The notes: a model not told the origin generated them from the letters alone. Positions 19,701 through 29,071 are shown, numbered from the stretch's first letter. The stretch is 64,000 nucleotides of DNA from PALSA-350 sp963834445 (GCA_963834445.1 CAWIBU010000009.1:1612001-1676000); one strand, 5' to 3'. Translations and numbers: made by a program.

Positions 19701-20303
19701 TTTGCCGGCAACTATGATCTGCCCTTCGGCAAGGGAAAGATGTTTGGCAGCAACGTAAAAGGCTGGGTGAACGAAGTCATTGGAGGCTTTACCCTGAATG
19801 GCAATGTCGCTATCCAGGGCGGCTTGCCCTACACGCCGGGGTACGCGTCGAGCGCGTCCGATAACGACGTCGTCGGTTTCCTCAACAAAACCAAATCTTC
19901 CGGCTTCGGTCTGCACGCTGGTTCGCTCAACGCGCAAACCCACAAGGTGCAATACTTCACCCCGTCGCCTTATGTGCTGCAACCCTCCGGACCGCAGAAT
20001 TCCTTCGGCCCCTATGCCCGTCCGGCGGCGGGCACGTTTGGCAACCTGGGAAGAGATACCCTCTTCGGGCCCGGCTTGTGGAATGCCGATCTCTCGCTCG
20101 CCAAAGACTTCAACCTGACCGAGCGGCTGCACTTCCAATTGCGTGCCGAAGCCTTCAACGCGTTCAACCACGTCAACCTCGGACAGCCGACCTCGTGCGT
20201 CGATTGCCAGGATGGCAGCGCGGGCACCATTTCCAGCTCTCTCTCCTCGCAGGACGGAACCTCGTTACGCCGCCTGCAATTTGCCGGTCGCTTCTCCTTC
20301 TGA
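16758..20303 (+). CDS. TonB-dependent receptor with carboxypeptidase-regulatory-like domain
   Basis: An 1181-residue outer-membrane protein of the Oar-like class that is expanded in Acidobacteriota. After a signal peptide (cleavage near GVAQAV) comes a CarboxypepD_reg-like beta-sandwich (GSIFGTVTDNTGAVIPNATVTV...SADGDYRVQHLIPDTYRVDI). A plug-like region (NLPNFNRNFTAFELLTPGTSY, VNGQLPFATGYELDGTDNQD) and a long beta-barrel follow, ending in Phe (LQFAGRFSF), the usual barrel-assembly signal. It should import a large ligand using TonB energy. The ATG at 16758 is preceded by GGAGAGG. It heads a run of genes that includes glycosidase-like proteins and galactokinase, so an oligosaccharide ligand is the likeliest guess. 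Confidence 0.9.
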   Translation: MRSKMIGNVGRALCLTVVGSLAWFTPAGVAQAVYGSIFGTVTDNTGAVIPNATVTVTDVAKGTSVTTQSSADGDYRVQHLIPDTYRVDIQASGFAKSSANNVVVYADTSPKVDLQLSVAGASNTVTVSSAAPLLQTDRAEVSTILNARAVENLPNFNRNFTAFELLTPGTSYIGWNVGEANNPQRSQQIEVNGQLPFATGYELDGTDNQDPIIGVAVINPDLDATSEMKVTSQNYDAEFGKAVAGLVTAQTKSGSNSFHGSAFEYRRSDAQQARDPFSEFARDPLTGRYLAPNLHNQFGGSVGGPILKDKLFFFGDYQGLREKTGTATLTTVPTALARSSCTTGNCDFSEYLQGGQGQIFDPTTNQTGLAGRTPFANNVIPATRLNAAAINLLKLLPAPNVAGAGIVNNYSASGSGIFNTNQADARIDSQVSAKLHAFGRYTYFGSNLSGAPFFGAAGGQGFGSGGFAGTDTARDQSVAAGIDNVVSTSWLTDVRFGYLRIHVDENGPNYNQPLGNTLGIPNANVGDLTLNGGLPQFNIDNASNGTNGGGTLEYGTSAAQFLQNSSQYQIVNNWSHQVGNHNIRFGADLRYALNHLVGLDNNNVRSGNFHFYQTRTAGVLDPLTGSTSSGLGFATFMLGDVSTYQRTQTQNTDAQERQKRLFFYGQDQWRATSKLTVNYGLRWEMYFPETVTGKGQGGLLDLNTGNIRIAGYGPWGTNLNVQKSWTNLAPRIGFAYQVHTNTVVRAGYGRVYGQGWSGDTFGEVLTFSFPTQVSQNLNPQSNAAAVFNLAQGPPGFTFAPIPASGNYPLPDGVEVPTRPLYVRLPTLDAWNLTIQQQFNSTMSLQVGYVGSHGFHNMFDSSNQASPNQQTIAGFDQINPETGVTYTQSERRPYFDGTAQRELGVNFGHPFGWEQDLRYNANEATTSYQALQVVVEKRYAQGLQFLSHYTWSRAMAHESYYFFIDPRVGYGSSYYNRRNAFVFAGNYDLPFGKGKMFGSNVKGWVNEVIGGFTLNGNVAIQGGLPYTPGYASSASDNDVVGFLNKTKSSGFGLHAGSLNAQTHKVQYFTPSPYVLQPSGPQNSFGPYARPAAGTFGNLGRDTLFGPGLWNADLSLAKDFNLTERLHFQLRAEAFNAFNHVNLGQPTSCVDCQDGSAGTISSSLSSQDGTSLRRLQFAGRFSF

Positions 20304-20337
20304 TACTCATGTAACACACACGGTTACCAGTAGGAAT

Positions 20338-22860
20338 ATGAAGACCTGGGCTGTTTTCGTTGTCGTCTTAACGACGATTGTTCTCTCCACGCGGTCGCAG
20401 GGCGCCGAGCCAAACGGTGACCTGCGCCCGCTGCCTTTTTTTGTTGCCAACCAGCCGGGCCAGCCCATCATCAGCAGCGACATCATGGCGCAGAAGCCGT
20501 TCAGCGTCATTGGCCCGCGCGGAACGCTGCTCGGTCAGCAGGATGGATCCTTCGAAGCCTGGATCTTTCCCTGGAAGATTCTGAGCCACATGCGCATCTC
20601 CGCCGAAATGAAAGACTATCCCGTCCCCATCGATGTAAACGAGCAGGCGGCCACCATCGACGTGCAGCCAGGGCGCACCACCCTCACCTTCGCTCACGCC
20701 AATTTCACCGTGCGCGAAACCCTCCTCGCCCCGCAAACTGCCCCTGACGGCGCGGGCGCTCTCGGGTTCTATCAGATCGAGTCGGTGCGTCCCATGACCC
20801 TCACCTTCAGCTTCACGCCGGAGATGAAGCGCATGTGGCCGGCGCTTTCCGATGACAGTCCATCGCCGGAGTGGGTCAAGACTGGGCAATCGGGCTTCTA
20901 TGTCCTGCATCTGAACTTTCCCGATCATGCCGCCGCCGTGGCGATGCCCACCGCCCAGTATGGGATTCTTGCGCCCTACCAGGAGCATCCCAAAAATTAC
21001 CCGCTGCAGTTCGTCCTCCATTTCGATCCAGCTACCGATAGCGGCAAGCTTTATCCTTTACTGCTAACGACAGGTGACACCACGGTCACCTCGACCACCC
21101 CCGCGCTGGCCGCGCGTCTGCAAGTGCTCGATAGCTCCTTTCGCCGGCTCTATGGCGATACGCAAAATCACTTTCAACAATTCTCGGCGCAACACCTGAG
21201 CATCGAAACGCCCGACCAGAAACTCGATCAGGCCTTTGCCTGGGCTGAAGCGTCCATCGATCAGCTGCGTGTCGAAACTACGCCTGCGCACGCCGAAACC
21301 GCCCTGGTTGCAGGTTTCTTCAATTCAGGAGATTCCGCCCGACCCGGCTTCGGCTGGTACTTCGGCCGCGATGCCCTGTGGACCCTGTATGCCGTGAACA
21401 GCTACGGTGACTACCAAACGACCCGGGAGGAGCTGAACTTTCTCATCCAGCGGCAAAGCCCGGAAGGCAAAATCATCCATGAGTGGGCGCAGACCGCCGG
21501 TCTTGTCGATTGGAAGAGCCTGCCGTACGCGTATGCCTCGGCAGATGCCAACCCGCTGCTTCTCATGGCCAGTGACGATTACCTCAAGGTAAGTGGAGAC
21601 ACGGGCTTCATTCAGAAAAACTGGGAAGCGTTGGAGCGGACCTGGCAATTTGAGTGCGCACACGACTCCGATGGCGATGGCATCTACGAAAACACAGAAG
21701 GGTCGGGCTGGGTGGAATCCTGGCCCCCCGGCATGCCCCATCAGGAGATTTATCTGGCCGCGCTTGACCAGCAAGCAAGCACGGCCATGGCAGAACTGGC
21801 GCGCACTGCGGGGCACACAGACATCGCACAGCAGGCAGCGGCCAGGGCGAGCCGCATCGGCGCGGCGATTGAAAAAGAGTACCTGCTGCCGGGTGGCGGA
21901 TTCTATGCCTTTAGCCGCAACGCCAACGGCAGCGTCGATGCCAGCCCGACTATCTTTCCCGCGGTCGCCTCCTGGGATGGCACCTACCGCTTGCAGCATG
22001 CGCAGCCCATGTTGGACCGCTGGGCGGCGCAGGAGTTCTCGACCGACTGGGGCACCCGCGATCTGAGCCCGACGGTTCCTTTTTACGATCCCATCAGCTA
22101 TCACCAGGGGACCGTGTGGCCGCTCTACACCGGCTGGGTCGCACTTGCGGAATATCGTAACGGCCGTAGTCTCTCCGGGTATGCCCACCTGATGCAAAAT
22201 GCCGACTTGACTTGGGCGCAAGATCCGGGTGCGGTCACGGAGCTGCTTTCCGGGCAATTCTTCGCGCCCCTGGGGCGCAGCACCTCGCATCAGCTCTGGT
22301 CCTCGGCCATGGTAATTTCGCCGGTGTTACGCGGACTCTTCGGGTTGGAATGGGACGCGTTGGCGAACAAGCTCACCGTCACGCCCAGCCTGCCGGCACA
22401 GTGGGACGGCGCCAGGCTCCATCACGTCCCCATGGGCGCGGGTACCCTGGATCTGCAGGTGACCCGCGAGGGAACCACGCTGGTGGTGCGGGCAACCGGC
22501 CCTGCCGCGCAGCAGGTCGTTCTCGCTTCCCGCGCCCCGGGCGCAAAGTTAGCCGGTGGACTGCTGCGCATTCCACTGCCCGCCGTAGAGGTGGGCTTCG
22601 AGCATGCTCTTCCCCAACCCGGCGCCACCACCCAGCAGATAAAAGTAATCAACCAGCAACCTTCCGCCAATTCCTTGACCGTAACGTTGGCCGCCCAGGC
22701 CGGCAGCCACCAAACCATGATGCTCAGGGTCAACGACCCGCACGCAAGGCTAAAATTGGATGGCGCACCGCAAGAGAGCAACCACGCATTGCAAACTCTG
22801 CAAATTGATTTCGGTCCCGGCCAGGGCTACGTAGAGAAGACAATAAAATTGACCTGGTAA
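20338..22860 (+). CDS. Exported (alpha/alpha)6-barrel glycosidase-like protein (GDE type), copy 1
   Basis: An 840-residue protein with a signal peptide (MKTWAVFVVVLTTIVLSTRSQGA), an N-terminal beta-sandwich and a central helical-barrel domain. The barrel resembles amylo-alpha-1,6-glucosidase/glycogen-debranching C-terminal domains: GWYFGRDALWTLYAV (Arg-Asp at the position of a catalytic acid), HEWAQTAG, FSTDWGTRDLSP, and YHQGTVWPLYTGW with QLWSSAMV near the end. A C-terminal beta domain (VTPSLPAQWDGARLHHVPMG) follows. The real substrate is unknown; other clan GH-L type families are possible. It lies 34 bases after the receptor gene and is paralogous to the next gene, so all are probably one transcript. 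Confidence 0.75.
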   Translation: MKTWAVFVVVLTTIVLSTRSQGAEPNGDLRPLPFFVANQPGQPIISSDIMAQKPFSVIGPRGTLLGQQDGSFEAWIFPWKILSHMRISAEMKDYPVPIDVNEQAATIDVQPGRTTLTFAHANFTVRETLLAPQTAPDGAGALGFYQIESVRPMTLTFSFTPEMKRMWPALSDDSPSPEWVKTGQSGFYVLHLNFPDHAAAVAMPTAQYGILAPYQEHPKNYPLQFVLHFDPATDSGKLYPLLLTTGDTTVTSTTPALAARLQVLDSSFRRLYGDTQNHFQQFSAQHLSIETPDQKLDQAFAWAEASIDQLRVETTPAHAETALVAGFFNSGDSARPGFGWYFGRDALWTLYAVNSYGDYQTTREELNFLIQRQSPEGKIIHEWAQTAGLVDWKSLPYAYASADANPLLLMASDDYLKVSGDTGFIQKNWEALERTWQFECAHDSDGDGIYENTEGSGWVESWPPGMPHQEIYLAALDQQASTAMAELARTAGHTDIAQQAAARASRIGAAIEKEYLLPGGGFYAFSRNANGSVDASPTIFPAVASWDGTYRLQHAQPMLDRWAAQEFSTDWGTRDLSPTVPFYDPISYHQGTVWPLYTGWVALAEYRNGRSLSGYAHLMQNADLTWAQDPGAVTELLSGQFFAPLGRSTSHQLWSSAMVISPVLRGLFGLEWDALANKLTVTPSLPAQWDGARLHHVPMGAGTLDLQVTREGTTLVVRATGPAAQQVVLASRAPGAKLAGGLLRIPLPAVEVGFEHALPQPGATTQQIKVINQQPSANSLTVTLAAQAGSHQTMMLRVNDPHARLKLDGAPQESNHALQTLQIDFGPGQGYVEKTIKLTW

Positions 22861-22930
22861 CTTTCCATCCTCGTTGGCGGGGAATGAAAAGAGTGCCAAC
22901 TGTATCAAACGCGACGGAAGGGCATTCGCT

Positions 22931-25471
22931 ATGACACCGACCTGCCGCTGGCCCCCGATCGCTTTGCTGCTCTGCGTAATCGTCTGTTCGTGGCCGGCCC
23001 TCTTTGCCCAGCAGCCCTTTCATACCGACAGCGTTGGTCCGCAACGCTTCATCGCGGCTCATGGGCAGAAGGCAGTCGTCATGGGCTACGCTTCCAGCGG
23101 TCTTGAATTGTGGATCTACCCTCTACAAATCGTCAGCGGCTATGAACTCGGTTTTCGCCCGGCAGGCGAGACCACTGAGATCAAAGCTTCTATCTTGCTG
23201 CGCCAGATTACCTATGAGCCCCAAGCCGTCATCCGCACCTACATAGGTCCGGATTTCATCGTCCGGGAAAAGCTCTTCGTGCCGCTCAACCAGCCGGCGA
23301 TCCTGTTGACCTACACCGTTGAGAGCCGACACAGTGTTGACCTCATCGTTCACTTCAAACCGGTTCTCAATCTGATGTGGCCTGCCTCGCTGGGAGGGCA
23401 GAGCACGCAGTGGAATCCAGCCGAATCGGCTTATGTCCTCACCGACGGCACCCGCCGCTACTCCGCGTTCATCGGTTCCCCGGATGTGATCGCGCACGAC
23501 GAACTCATCAACAGTGCGCAACCCGGCTCGCTCGGCAACCGGCTGGCCTTCACCGTGCGCGCAGGTGGAGACAAGCCTGCTTACGCCACCGTGGTGGTTG
23601 CCGAAAGCGGTCAGAGCATGAAACAGCTGCTCAGCACGGCAGGGAAGCTTGAGACCGAGGCGGCCGCGCATTACGCAAACCTTGCCGGGGATGGGCTGCG
23701 CATCGTCACTCCCGACCCGGCCGTCAACCAGCAACTGGCCTGGGCCCAAACCGCCCTCGATCAGGCCTGGGTGTGCAACCCCGTCCTAGGCTGCGGGCTC
23801 GTTGCCGGCTACGGTCCTTCGCGCAATGCGCGCCGCCCGCAGTACGACTGGTTCTTTGCCGGCGACGCGCTCATTGCCATCGAGGCCCTGGTCGCTACCG
23901 GTCAATACGACCGCGCCCGGGAAGCGCTCGATTTCATCGCCAAATACCAGGACGCAAAGACCGGGATGATCTGGCACGAGATATCACAAAGCGCCGATCC
24001 TGCCGACTGGGCGACCAGGTATCCCTATATGTTTGTCCACGTGGACATCACGTTCCAGTATCTGACCACGCTGGCGCACTATGTCGTGGCCAGCGGAGAC
24101 ATGCAATATCTGCAACAACATTGGAGCGAAATCGAAAAGGCCTACCATTATTGTGGAAGCCTGCTCAACTCGCGGGATGGTCTCCCCCGCATCCCCTCCA
24201 CAAAATTGGGGGGCGACGAACAGGACAGGATCACCGAAGACCTCGGTCTCTCCGCAAGCTGGGTAACCGCGTCGGCGGCATTTGCGCAGCTCGCGCGACT
24301 GAGTGGTCATGCGCCTGAGGCGGAAGATGCGTCCCGGGCAAGCGAGAGAGCGCGTGCTGCGGCCGCCATTCATTACTGGGATGATCGCCAGCATGTGTGG
24401 ATAGACGGCTATAACGAATCGGGTCATGCCGTGTTCCGCAGGGGCGATGACGGGGTGGTGCTGTTGACTGACCACATCCTCGATCAGCAGCGCAGCGACG
24501 CCATTCTCGATCGTTTGGCCTCGTCCGATTTTGAGACCGATTGGGGCACAAGGGGCATAGCGGCCAGCTCCGCACAATTCGATCCGTCCGCCTACTCCAG
24601 AGGAAGCGTATCGGCGCTAGGCACAGCAGGCGTGGCTACGGCGTTCTGGCATCAGCACCGGCCGTACACGGCCTTTCCCATCTGGCAGTCGCTGCTCCCC
24701 TGGGGCACGCTCGATTCCATGGGGCATATGCACGAGCTACTCGCCGGCGACTTTTATCATCAGCAAGCAGAATCGGTTCCGGAGCAGACCTGGTCCTCGG
24801 CCGCGTTTCTCTCGGCCACGGTCGAGGGCCTGCTCGGCCTGAGCAGGGAAGCGCAGACCAATCACCTGGAGTTTGCCCCCCACCTGCCCCCCGAGTGGGA
24901 CTCGATCGCAATCGACAACATCAGGATTGCCGGAGGCTCGGTCGCCTTGCATCTTGCCCGGGTACCCGCTGGCCTGGAGCTCGAGGCAAACAATTCCGGC
25001 CGCCCGGTGGAACTACGCTTCGCTCCGGAGATCCCCATCGCGGCCCATCTAGAGGGCGCTGCATGCAATGGCAAGCCCTTGCCGGCGGAACTGGAGCAGC
25101 ACGCCCAGGACAGGCATGCGGCCATCGCGCTCACCTTGCTGGGCGGGAGCACCCGCTGTCTACTCCGTTATGAACGGGGCATCTCGTTGCGCTCGAAAAG
25201 CGCTCCGCTCCTCGTGGGCGAAGCCAGCAGCACGATCAAGATAACCTCTGTTACTTATCAAGCGGGAAGTCTGTTGTTGGCAGCGGATGTATCGCGGGAG
25301 ACCATCCTCAGATTGCGAACCAGCGAAAAGCCGCTGCGCGTGACCGGGGCGACTCTGAATCGAATCGCCGACGGTTTGTATGACCTAACCATAAGCCCAC
25401 CCTCGCCGGCCGCTCCCCTCCCCGGCGGATACCGGCATACGGAAGTCGCCATCGATTTTGCGCGACGATGA
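22931..25471 (+). CDS. Exported (alpha/alpha)6-barrel glycosidase-like protein, copy 2
   Basis: An 846-residue paralogue of the preceding gene with the same order of parts: signal peptide (LLLCVIVCSWPALFAQQ), N-terminal beta-sandwich, helical barrel, C-terminal beta domain. Shared landmarks are FETDWGTRG, YSRGSVSALGTAG, EQTWSSAAFL and FAPHLPPEWDSI. The segment matching the Arg-Asp pair of copy 1 reads YDWFFAGDALIAIEAL, keeping the Asp but losing the Arg. The specificity may therefore differ or activity may be reduced. The ATG at 22931 follows GGAAGGG by about nine bases; the frame is open 19 codons upstream without signal character. Confidence 0.72.
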   Translation: MTPTCRWPPIALLLCVIVCSWPALFAQQPFHTDSVGPQRFIAAHGQKAVVMGYASSGLELWIYPLQIVSGYELGFRPAGETTEIKASILLRQITYEPQAVIRTYIGPDFIVREKLFVPLNQPAILLTYTVESRHSVDLIVHFKPVLNLMWPASLGGQSTQWNPAESAYVLTDGTRRYSAFIGSPDVIAHDELINSAQPGSLGNRLAFTVRAGGDKPAYATVVVAESGQSMKQLLSTAGKLETEAAAHYANLAGDGLRIVTPDPAVNQQLAWAQTALDQAWVCNPVLGCGLVAGYGPSRNARRPQYDWFFAGDALIAIEALVATGQYDRAREALDFIAKYQDAKTGMIWHEISQSADPADWATRYPYMFVHVDITFQYLTTLAHYVVASGDMQYLQQHWSEIEKAYHYCGSLLNSRDGLPRIPSTKLGGDEQDRITEDLGLSASWVTASAAFAQLARLSGHAPEAEDASRASERARAAAAIHYWDDRQHVWIDGYNESGHAVFRRGDDGVVLLTDHILDQQRSDAILDRLASSDFETDWGTRGIAASSAQFDPSAYSRGSVSALGTAGVATAFWHQHRPYTAFPIWQSLLPWGTLDSMGHMHELLAGDFYHQQAESVPEQTWSSAAFLSATVEGLLGLSREAQTNHLEFAPHLPPEWDSIAIDNIRIAGGSVALHLARVPAGLELEANNSGRPVELRFAPEIPIAAHLEGAACNGKPLPAELEQHAQDRHAAIALTLLGGSTRCLLRYERGISLRSKSAPLLVGEASSTIKITSVTYQAGSLLLAADVSRETILRLRTSEKPLRVTGATLNRIADGLYDLTISPPSPAAPLPGGYRHTEVAIDFARR

Positions 25472-25479
25472 TCCCGTAT

Positions 25480-26163
25480 CTATGTATCCGCCGCCGCCCC
25501 ATGCATGCGGTAAGCGCCCACCAGGCGTGAGATCAGAACCGCCAGATAGAGCTGGCCGAGAATCGCTTCGATCACGGAAAGGGAGCGCGCCTGGTCAGTC
25601 ACAGCCGTGATGCCTGCGGCCCCAAGTTGAGTCATCATCCCGAAGCTGTAATAGATAAAGTCGAAGCGCGTGAGAACGGTGTGCGTGTTCGTAGCTGGAT
25701 CCATGAAGAAAGCTTTGGGCTGTAGATCCGATATCAGGCCGTAAACACTGGCAAAGCTGATTCCATTCAGAAGATAAATACACAGCGCGCCAAAAATAGT
25801 TTCTGAAGTGATGAGAGCCTTTGAAAACACGCGGCGGAAGATCGCCACCACGATCCAGAGATCGAACGCAAAACTAAGCAGCAGATTCAACACCGGAAGA
25901 AAGCCCTGCAGACTCGGGTGCAGCAGGTGCTGCACCAGCGCGGGAATAGCCAATAAAAACGCGACCACCGCCAGAACCCTGCGAAAGCTCAACACATACA
26001 CGCTGAGCGCAATGACCATGCTGCCCAAAGCGCGGAAGGCAAAATAGCCAATCCGGCTGTTTTCTGCATAAGGATAGGCAATCAACGTTGCCAACAGAAA
26101 CAAAAACAGCAGCAGGAATCTGTGCCCGTCGAACAGCGGCAGAATTTTAGGTGTGGGCGCCAA
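25480..26163 (-). CDS. Channel-like membrane protein lacking the K+ selectivity filter
   Basis: A 227-residue membrane protein with about six hydrophobic segments. Its last two helices and the loop between them (FDFIYYSFGMMTQLGAAGITAVTDQARSLSVIEAILGQLYLAVLISRLVG) closely follow the pore module of bacterial two-TM potassium-channel-like proteins. There the loop would read about TTLGYGDITPV; here it is TQLGAAGITAV (179-187), so the carbonyl-filter signature GYG is absent. The start is a TTG with GGGAG six bases upstream. It is convergent with the glycosidase-like copy 2 (9-base gap) and divergent from the GH2 gene. Membrane topology is my reading from hydrophobicity. Confidence 0.7.
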   Translation of the reverse strand: MAPTPKILPLFDGHRFLLLFLFLLATLIAYPYAENSRIGYFAFRALGSMVIALSVYVLSFRRVLAVVAFLLAIPALVQHLLHPSLQGFLPVLNLLLSFAFDLWIVVAIFRRVFSKALITSETIFGALCIYLLNGISFASVYGLISDLQPKAFFMDPATNTHTVLTRFDFIYYSFGMMTQLGAAGITAVTDQARSLSVIEAILGQLYLAVLISRLVGAYRMHGAAADT

Positions 26164-26230
26164 GTACTTCTCCCGTTGCTATATGCTTTCGAGGGTAACC
26201 TACACCACCCACAAGGGAGCAAACTCGTTT

Positions 26231-29023
26231 ATGCGCCGGAAGATTGCGGGAATGGCCTTTCTTATCGTGCTGATGGCATCGTCCGGCCTCCAGGCGCAAG
26301 TCATTGATCAGCATTGGCAGTTTAGCCCCGATCCCAAAGCCCGGTTCACGGCAACCACCGTCGATCGTATGGCGAAGTGGCGGCCCGATCAAGCGAGCCT
26401 TTCCTGGAATGCCCAATTTGACGACCTGCGCGACTATGCCGGCGTCGGCTGGTATCGCGTACTGGTAACCCTGCCCCAACCGCTGCCTGCCACGCGCGAA
26501 CTAATTCACTTCGGTGCGGTGGACTACTTCACCGAGGTATGGGTTAACGGCAAACGCGTAGGCGAGCATGAGGGAGGTTATACGCCGTTCACCTTCGATC
26601 TCACAGGGAAAGTCCGCGGCGGCCGCAACGAAATTCTGGTCAGGGTCTTCGACCCGCCCATGCCTGCCGCCGTGCCGAGTGACCGACCGCAGTCTGCTTT
26701 AGATAAAAAATTCAATTACAACGAAATTCCCCACGGCAAGCAGAACTGGTACGTCCAGACCAGTGGAGTATGGCAACCCGTCACTCTCGAAACCGTGCCC
26801 ATGCGCTACGTCGAGTGGGTCCACGTGACACCCCACAATAGCGGCGACGTTACTGTCGAAGCCAGGCTGGCGGGTAGCGCCGGCGCCGGCCCCCCGACCG
26901 CAACCCTGTCCGCAACCATCACCGACCCGTACGGCGCAACCGTGTCTCAGCTTGAGCTCGTCGTGGAGGGAGACATGGCGCGAGGCAAGGCCCATCTGAC
27001 CCACCCCATGCTGTGGGATGGTGGCCACCCCAACCTGTACTCGCTGCGGGTGAACACCCAGGCTACTCAGCTGGCGCACACGCGCTTTGGTTTTCGCGAG
27101 CTGACCAGTGCTGGCGGAAAGCTCTTTTTGAACGGCAAGCCTTTCTACATGCGTGCCGCGCTCGATCAGGATTTCTATCCCCAGGGAATCTACTCGCCAC
27201 CATCCGCGGCGTTCATCCGCCAGGAAATGCTCACCTCTAAAGCCATGGGTCTGAACATGCTGCGCTGCCATATCAAGGTCCCCGATCCGCGCTACCTCGA
27301 AGCCGCCGACGAAACCGGCATGTTGATTTGGTATGAGATCCCAGTGTGGAATGACGTCTACCATTGGACAGAAGCAGCCGCCCAGCGGGGAACCGATACC
27401 TTTCACGCCGAGGTGGAACGGGATTGGAACCACCCTTCCATCGTCATCCAGAGCATCATGAACGAGCAGTGGGGCATGGACTTTACCCAGGCCAATCAGC
27501 GCGCCTGGTTGCTCAAGAGTTTCCAGGATTTCAAACAACTCACCGCCCCGCTGGGCCGCCTGATCACCGACGACAGTGCTTGTTGCAAAGGCTTCCACCT
27601 GCAGTCGGATTTCGCTGACTGGCACGTTTACTATTCCATCCCCGACCACTCCGGCGAATGGGCCACCTGGGTCAAGGACTATGCAGCCCGCCCAAAATGG
27701 CTCTTCAGTTCCTACGGCGATGCGGTGACCACCGGCCAGGAACCCCTGCTGGTTTCGGAATTCGGCAACTGGGGTCTCCCTGAACTGCCCTCGCGCGATC
27801 AATTACCCTGGTGGTTCCCGCGTGACTTTGCCGGACGCGCCATCACTCGCGCCGACGGAGTCTTCGATCGCTTCCAATCCTGGGGCTTCGATCGCATTTA
27901 TCCCGATTACGATGCGCTCGCGCTGGCGACCGAAAAACACGAATACCTTGCGCTCAAGTATGAAATCGAGCAGATGCGCCAGCAGGCAAGCATTCAAGGC
28001 TACGTCATCACCGAGCTCACCGACGCCAACTGGGAAGCCAATGGCCTCATGAGCATGTGGCGTCAGCCCAAGGCGTTTGCCGAAGACCTGGGCAAGTTGC
28101 AACAGGATGACCTGGTGATGGCCAACTTTCCCACCCATAACTTCACCGCTGGCTCGGCCATAGACTTGCCGCTCACTGTGTCGCACTATTCCACCGCAGG
28201 GTTGCAGGGAGCAGCGATTCTGTGGCAAACCTCCGATGGTCAATCTGGTGCGCTGGCGCTTGCCGAAACACCAACGTCTGGAGCCGTCGCGTCCGCAGGG
28301 TCGCTGCAGTTCAAAGCCGAACAGGCCAAAACTGCCACGCCGGTGTTTCTTCGCCTGCAACTGGTCGACGCTCAGGGCAGGACGCTGGCTCAGAACCGTT
28401 ACCGCTTCTCCGTTTACCCCGCTCTGTCGTCGATCGCTGGGGTGAGCGTAACCATCCACGACCCACTTCACCAGTTGCCGGGCTTGCTGGCCGCCCTGGC
28501 CGCCAACGGTATAGCAGAGAGCAGCGCGGACGATTCCCTGTGGCTCTCGTCGACGCTCGATGATGCAACCAACGCACAGCTCCGTCAGGGGCGGACCGTG
28601 GTGCTCCTTGCCGCCAGTCCGCAGGCAATCCCAGCAGGAAATCCGTTGCGCGTTTTGCCTCGTGCCGGGTCTGACCTTAGCGGCGATTGGGTCAGCAACT
28701 TCAACTGGGTTCTCCCGTCGAGCCCGCTGTGGAGGCCGCTCGCCCCGGTCATCGAGAACGGAATTCTAGGGTGGGAAGCCGCCTCGGTTACGCCTGACTT
28801 CGTCCTCGATGGCTTGCGTCCGCAGGATTCCGGCAGCGTCCTGGCAGGCGTTTTCTATGGCTGGCTCAATTCCAACCAGGCCTACCTTGCCAATCTGCCC
28901 CAGGGGCAAGGCCATTTGCTCGCCACCACTTTCCGCTTCCAGGGTTACGGACAAGACCCCTTTGCCACCATGCTGCTGAACCAAATACTGAAGACCGCGG
29001 GAGCTATGTCCGGTAAAGGGTAG
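26231..29023 (+). CDS. Glycoside hydrolase family 2 (beta-galactosidase/beta-glucuronidase type)
   Basis: A 930-residue exported enzyme (signal peptide MRRKIAGMAFLIVLMASSGLQAQ). It has the family's sugar-binding domain (GVGWYRVLVTLP, VDYFTEVWVNGKRVGEHEGGYTPF), an Ig-like domain and a TIM barrel. The acid/base Glu is Glu412 in SIMNEQWG and the nucleophile is Glu510 in LLVSEFGNWG. About 400 C-terminal residues extend beyond the barrel and contain beta-rich modules I do not recognise. GH2 covers beta-galactosidases, glucuronidases and mannosidases. Galactokinase 48 bases downstream favours a galactoside substrate, but this is inference. The start is set at the ATG before the signal peptide; AGGGAG lies about 11 bases upstream. 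Confidence 0.88.
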   Translation: MRRKIAGMAFLIVLMASSGLQAQVIDQHWQFSPDPKARFTATTVDRMAKWRPDQASLSWNAQFDDLRDYAGVGWYRVLVTLPQPLPATRELIHFGAVDYFTEVWVNGKRVGEHEGGYTPFTFDLTGKVRGGRNEILVRVFDPPMPAAVPSDRPQSALDKKFNYNEIPHGKQNWYVQTSGVWQPVTLETVPMRYVEWVHVTPHNSGDVTVEARLAGSAGAGPPTATLSATITDPYGATVSQLELVVEGDMARGKAHLTHPMLWDGGHPNLYSLRVNTQATQLAHTRFGFRELTSAGGKLFLNGKPFYMRAALDQDFYPQGIYSPPSAAFIRQEMLTSKAMGLNMLRCHIKVPDPRYLEAADETGMLIWYEIPVWNDVYHWTEAAAQRGTDTFHAEVERDWNHPSIVIQSIMNEQWGMDFTQANQRAWLLKSFQDFKQLTAPLGRLITDDSACCKGFHLQSDFADWHVYYSIPDHSGEWATWVKDYAARPKWLFSSYGDAVTTGQEPLLVSEFGNWGLPELPSRDQLPWWFPRDFAGRAITRADGVFDRFQSWGFDRIYPDYDALALATEKHEYLALKYEIEQMRQQASIQGYVITELTDANWEANGLMSMWRQPKAFAEDLGKLQQDDLVMANFPTHNFTAGSAIDLPLTVSHYSTAGLQGAAILWQTSDGQSGALALAETPTSGAVASAGSLQFKAEQAKTATPVFLRLQLVDAQGRTLAQNRYRFSVYPALSSIAGVSVTIHDPLHQLPGLLAALAANGIAESSADDSLWLSSTLDDATNAQLRQGRTVVLLAASPQAIPAGNPLRVLPRAGSDLSGDWVSNFNWVLPSSPLWRPLAPVIENGILGWEAASVTPDFVLDGLRPQDSGSVLAGVFYGWLNSNQAYLANLPQGQGHLLATTFRFQGYGQDPFATMLLNQILKTAGAMSGKG

Positions 29024-29071
29024 ACCCTGTTATTAATAGAGTGGCACTCGCGCAGGCGAGCACACATAATC

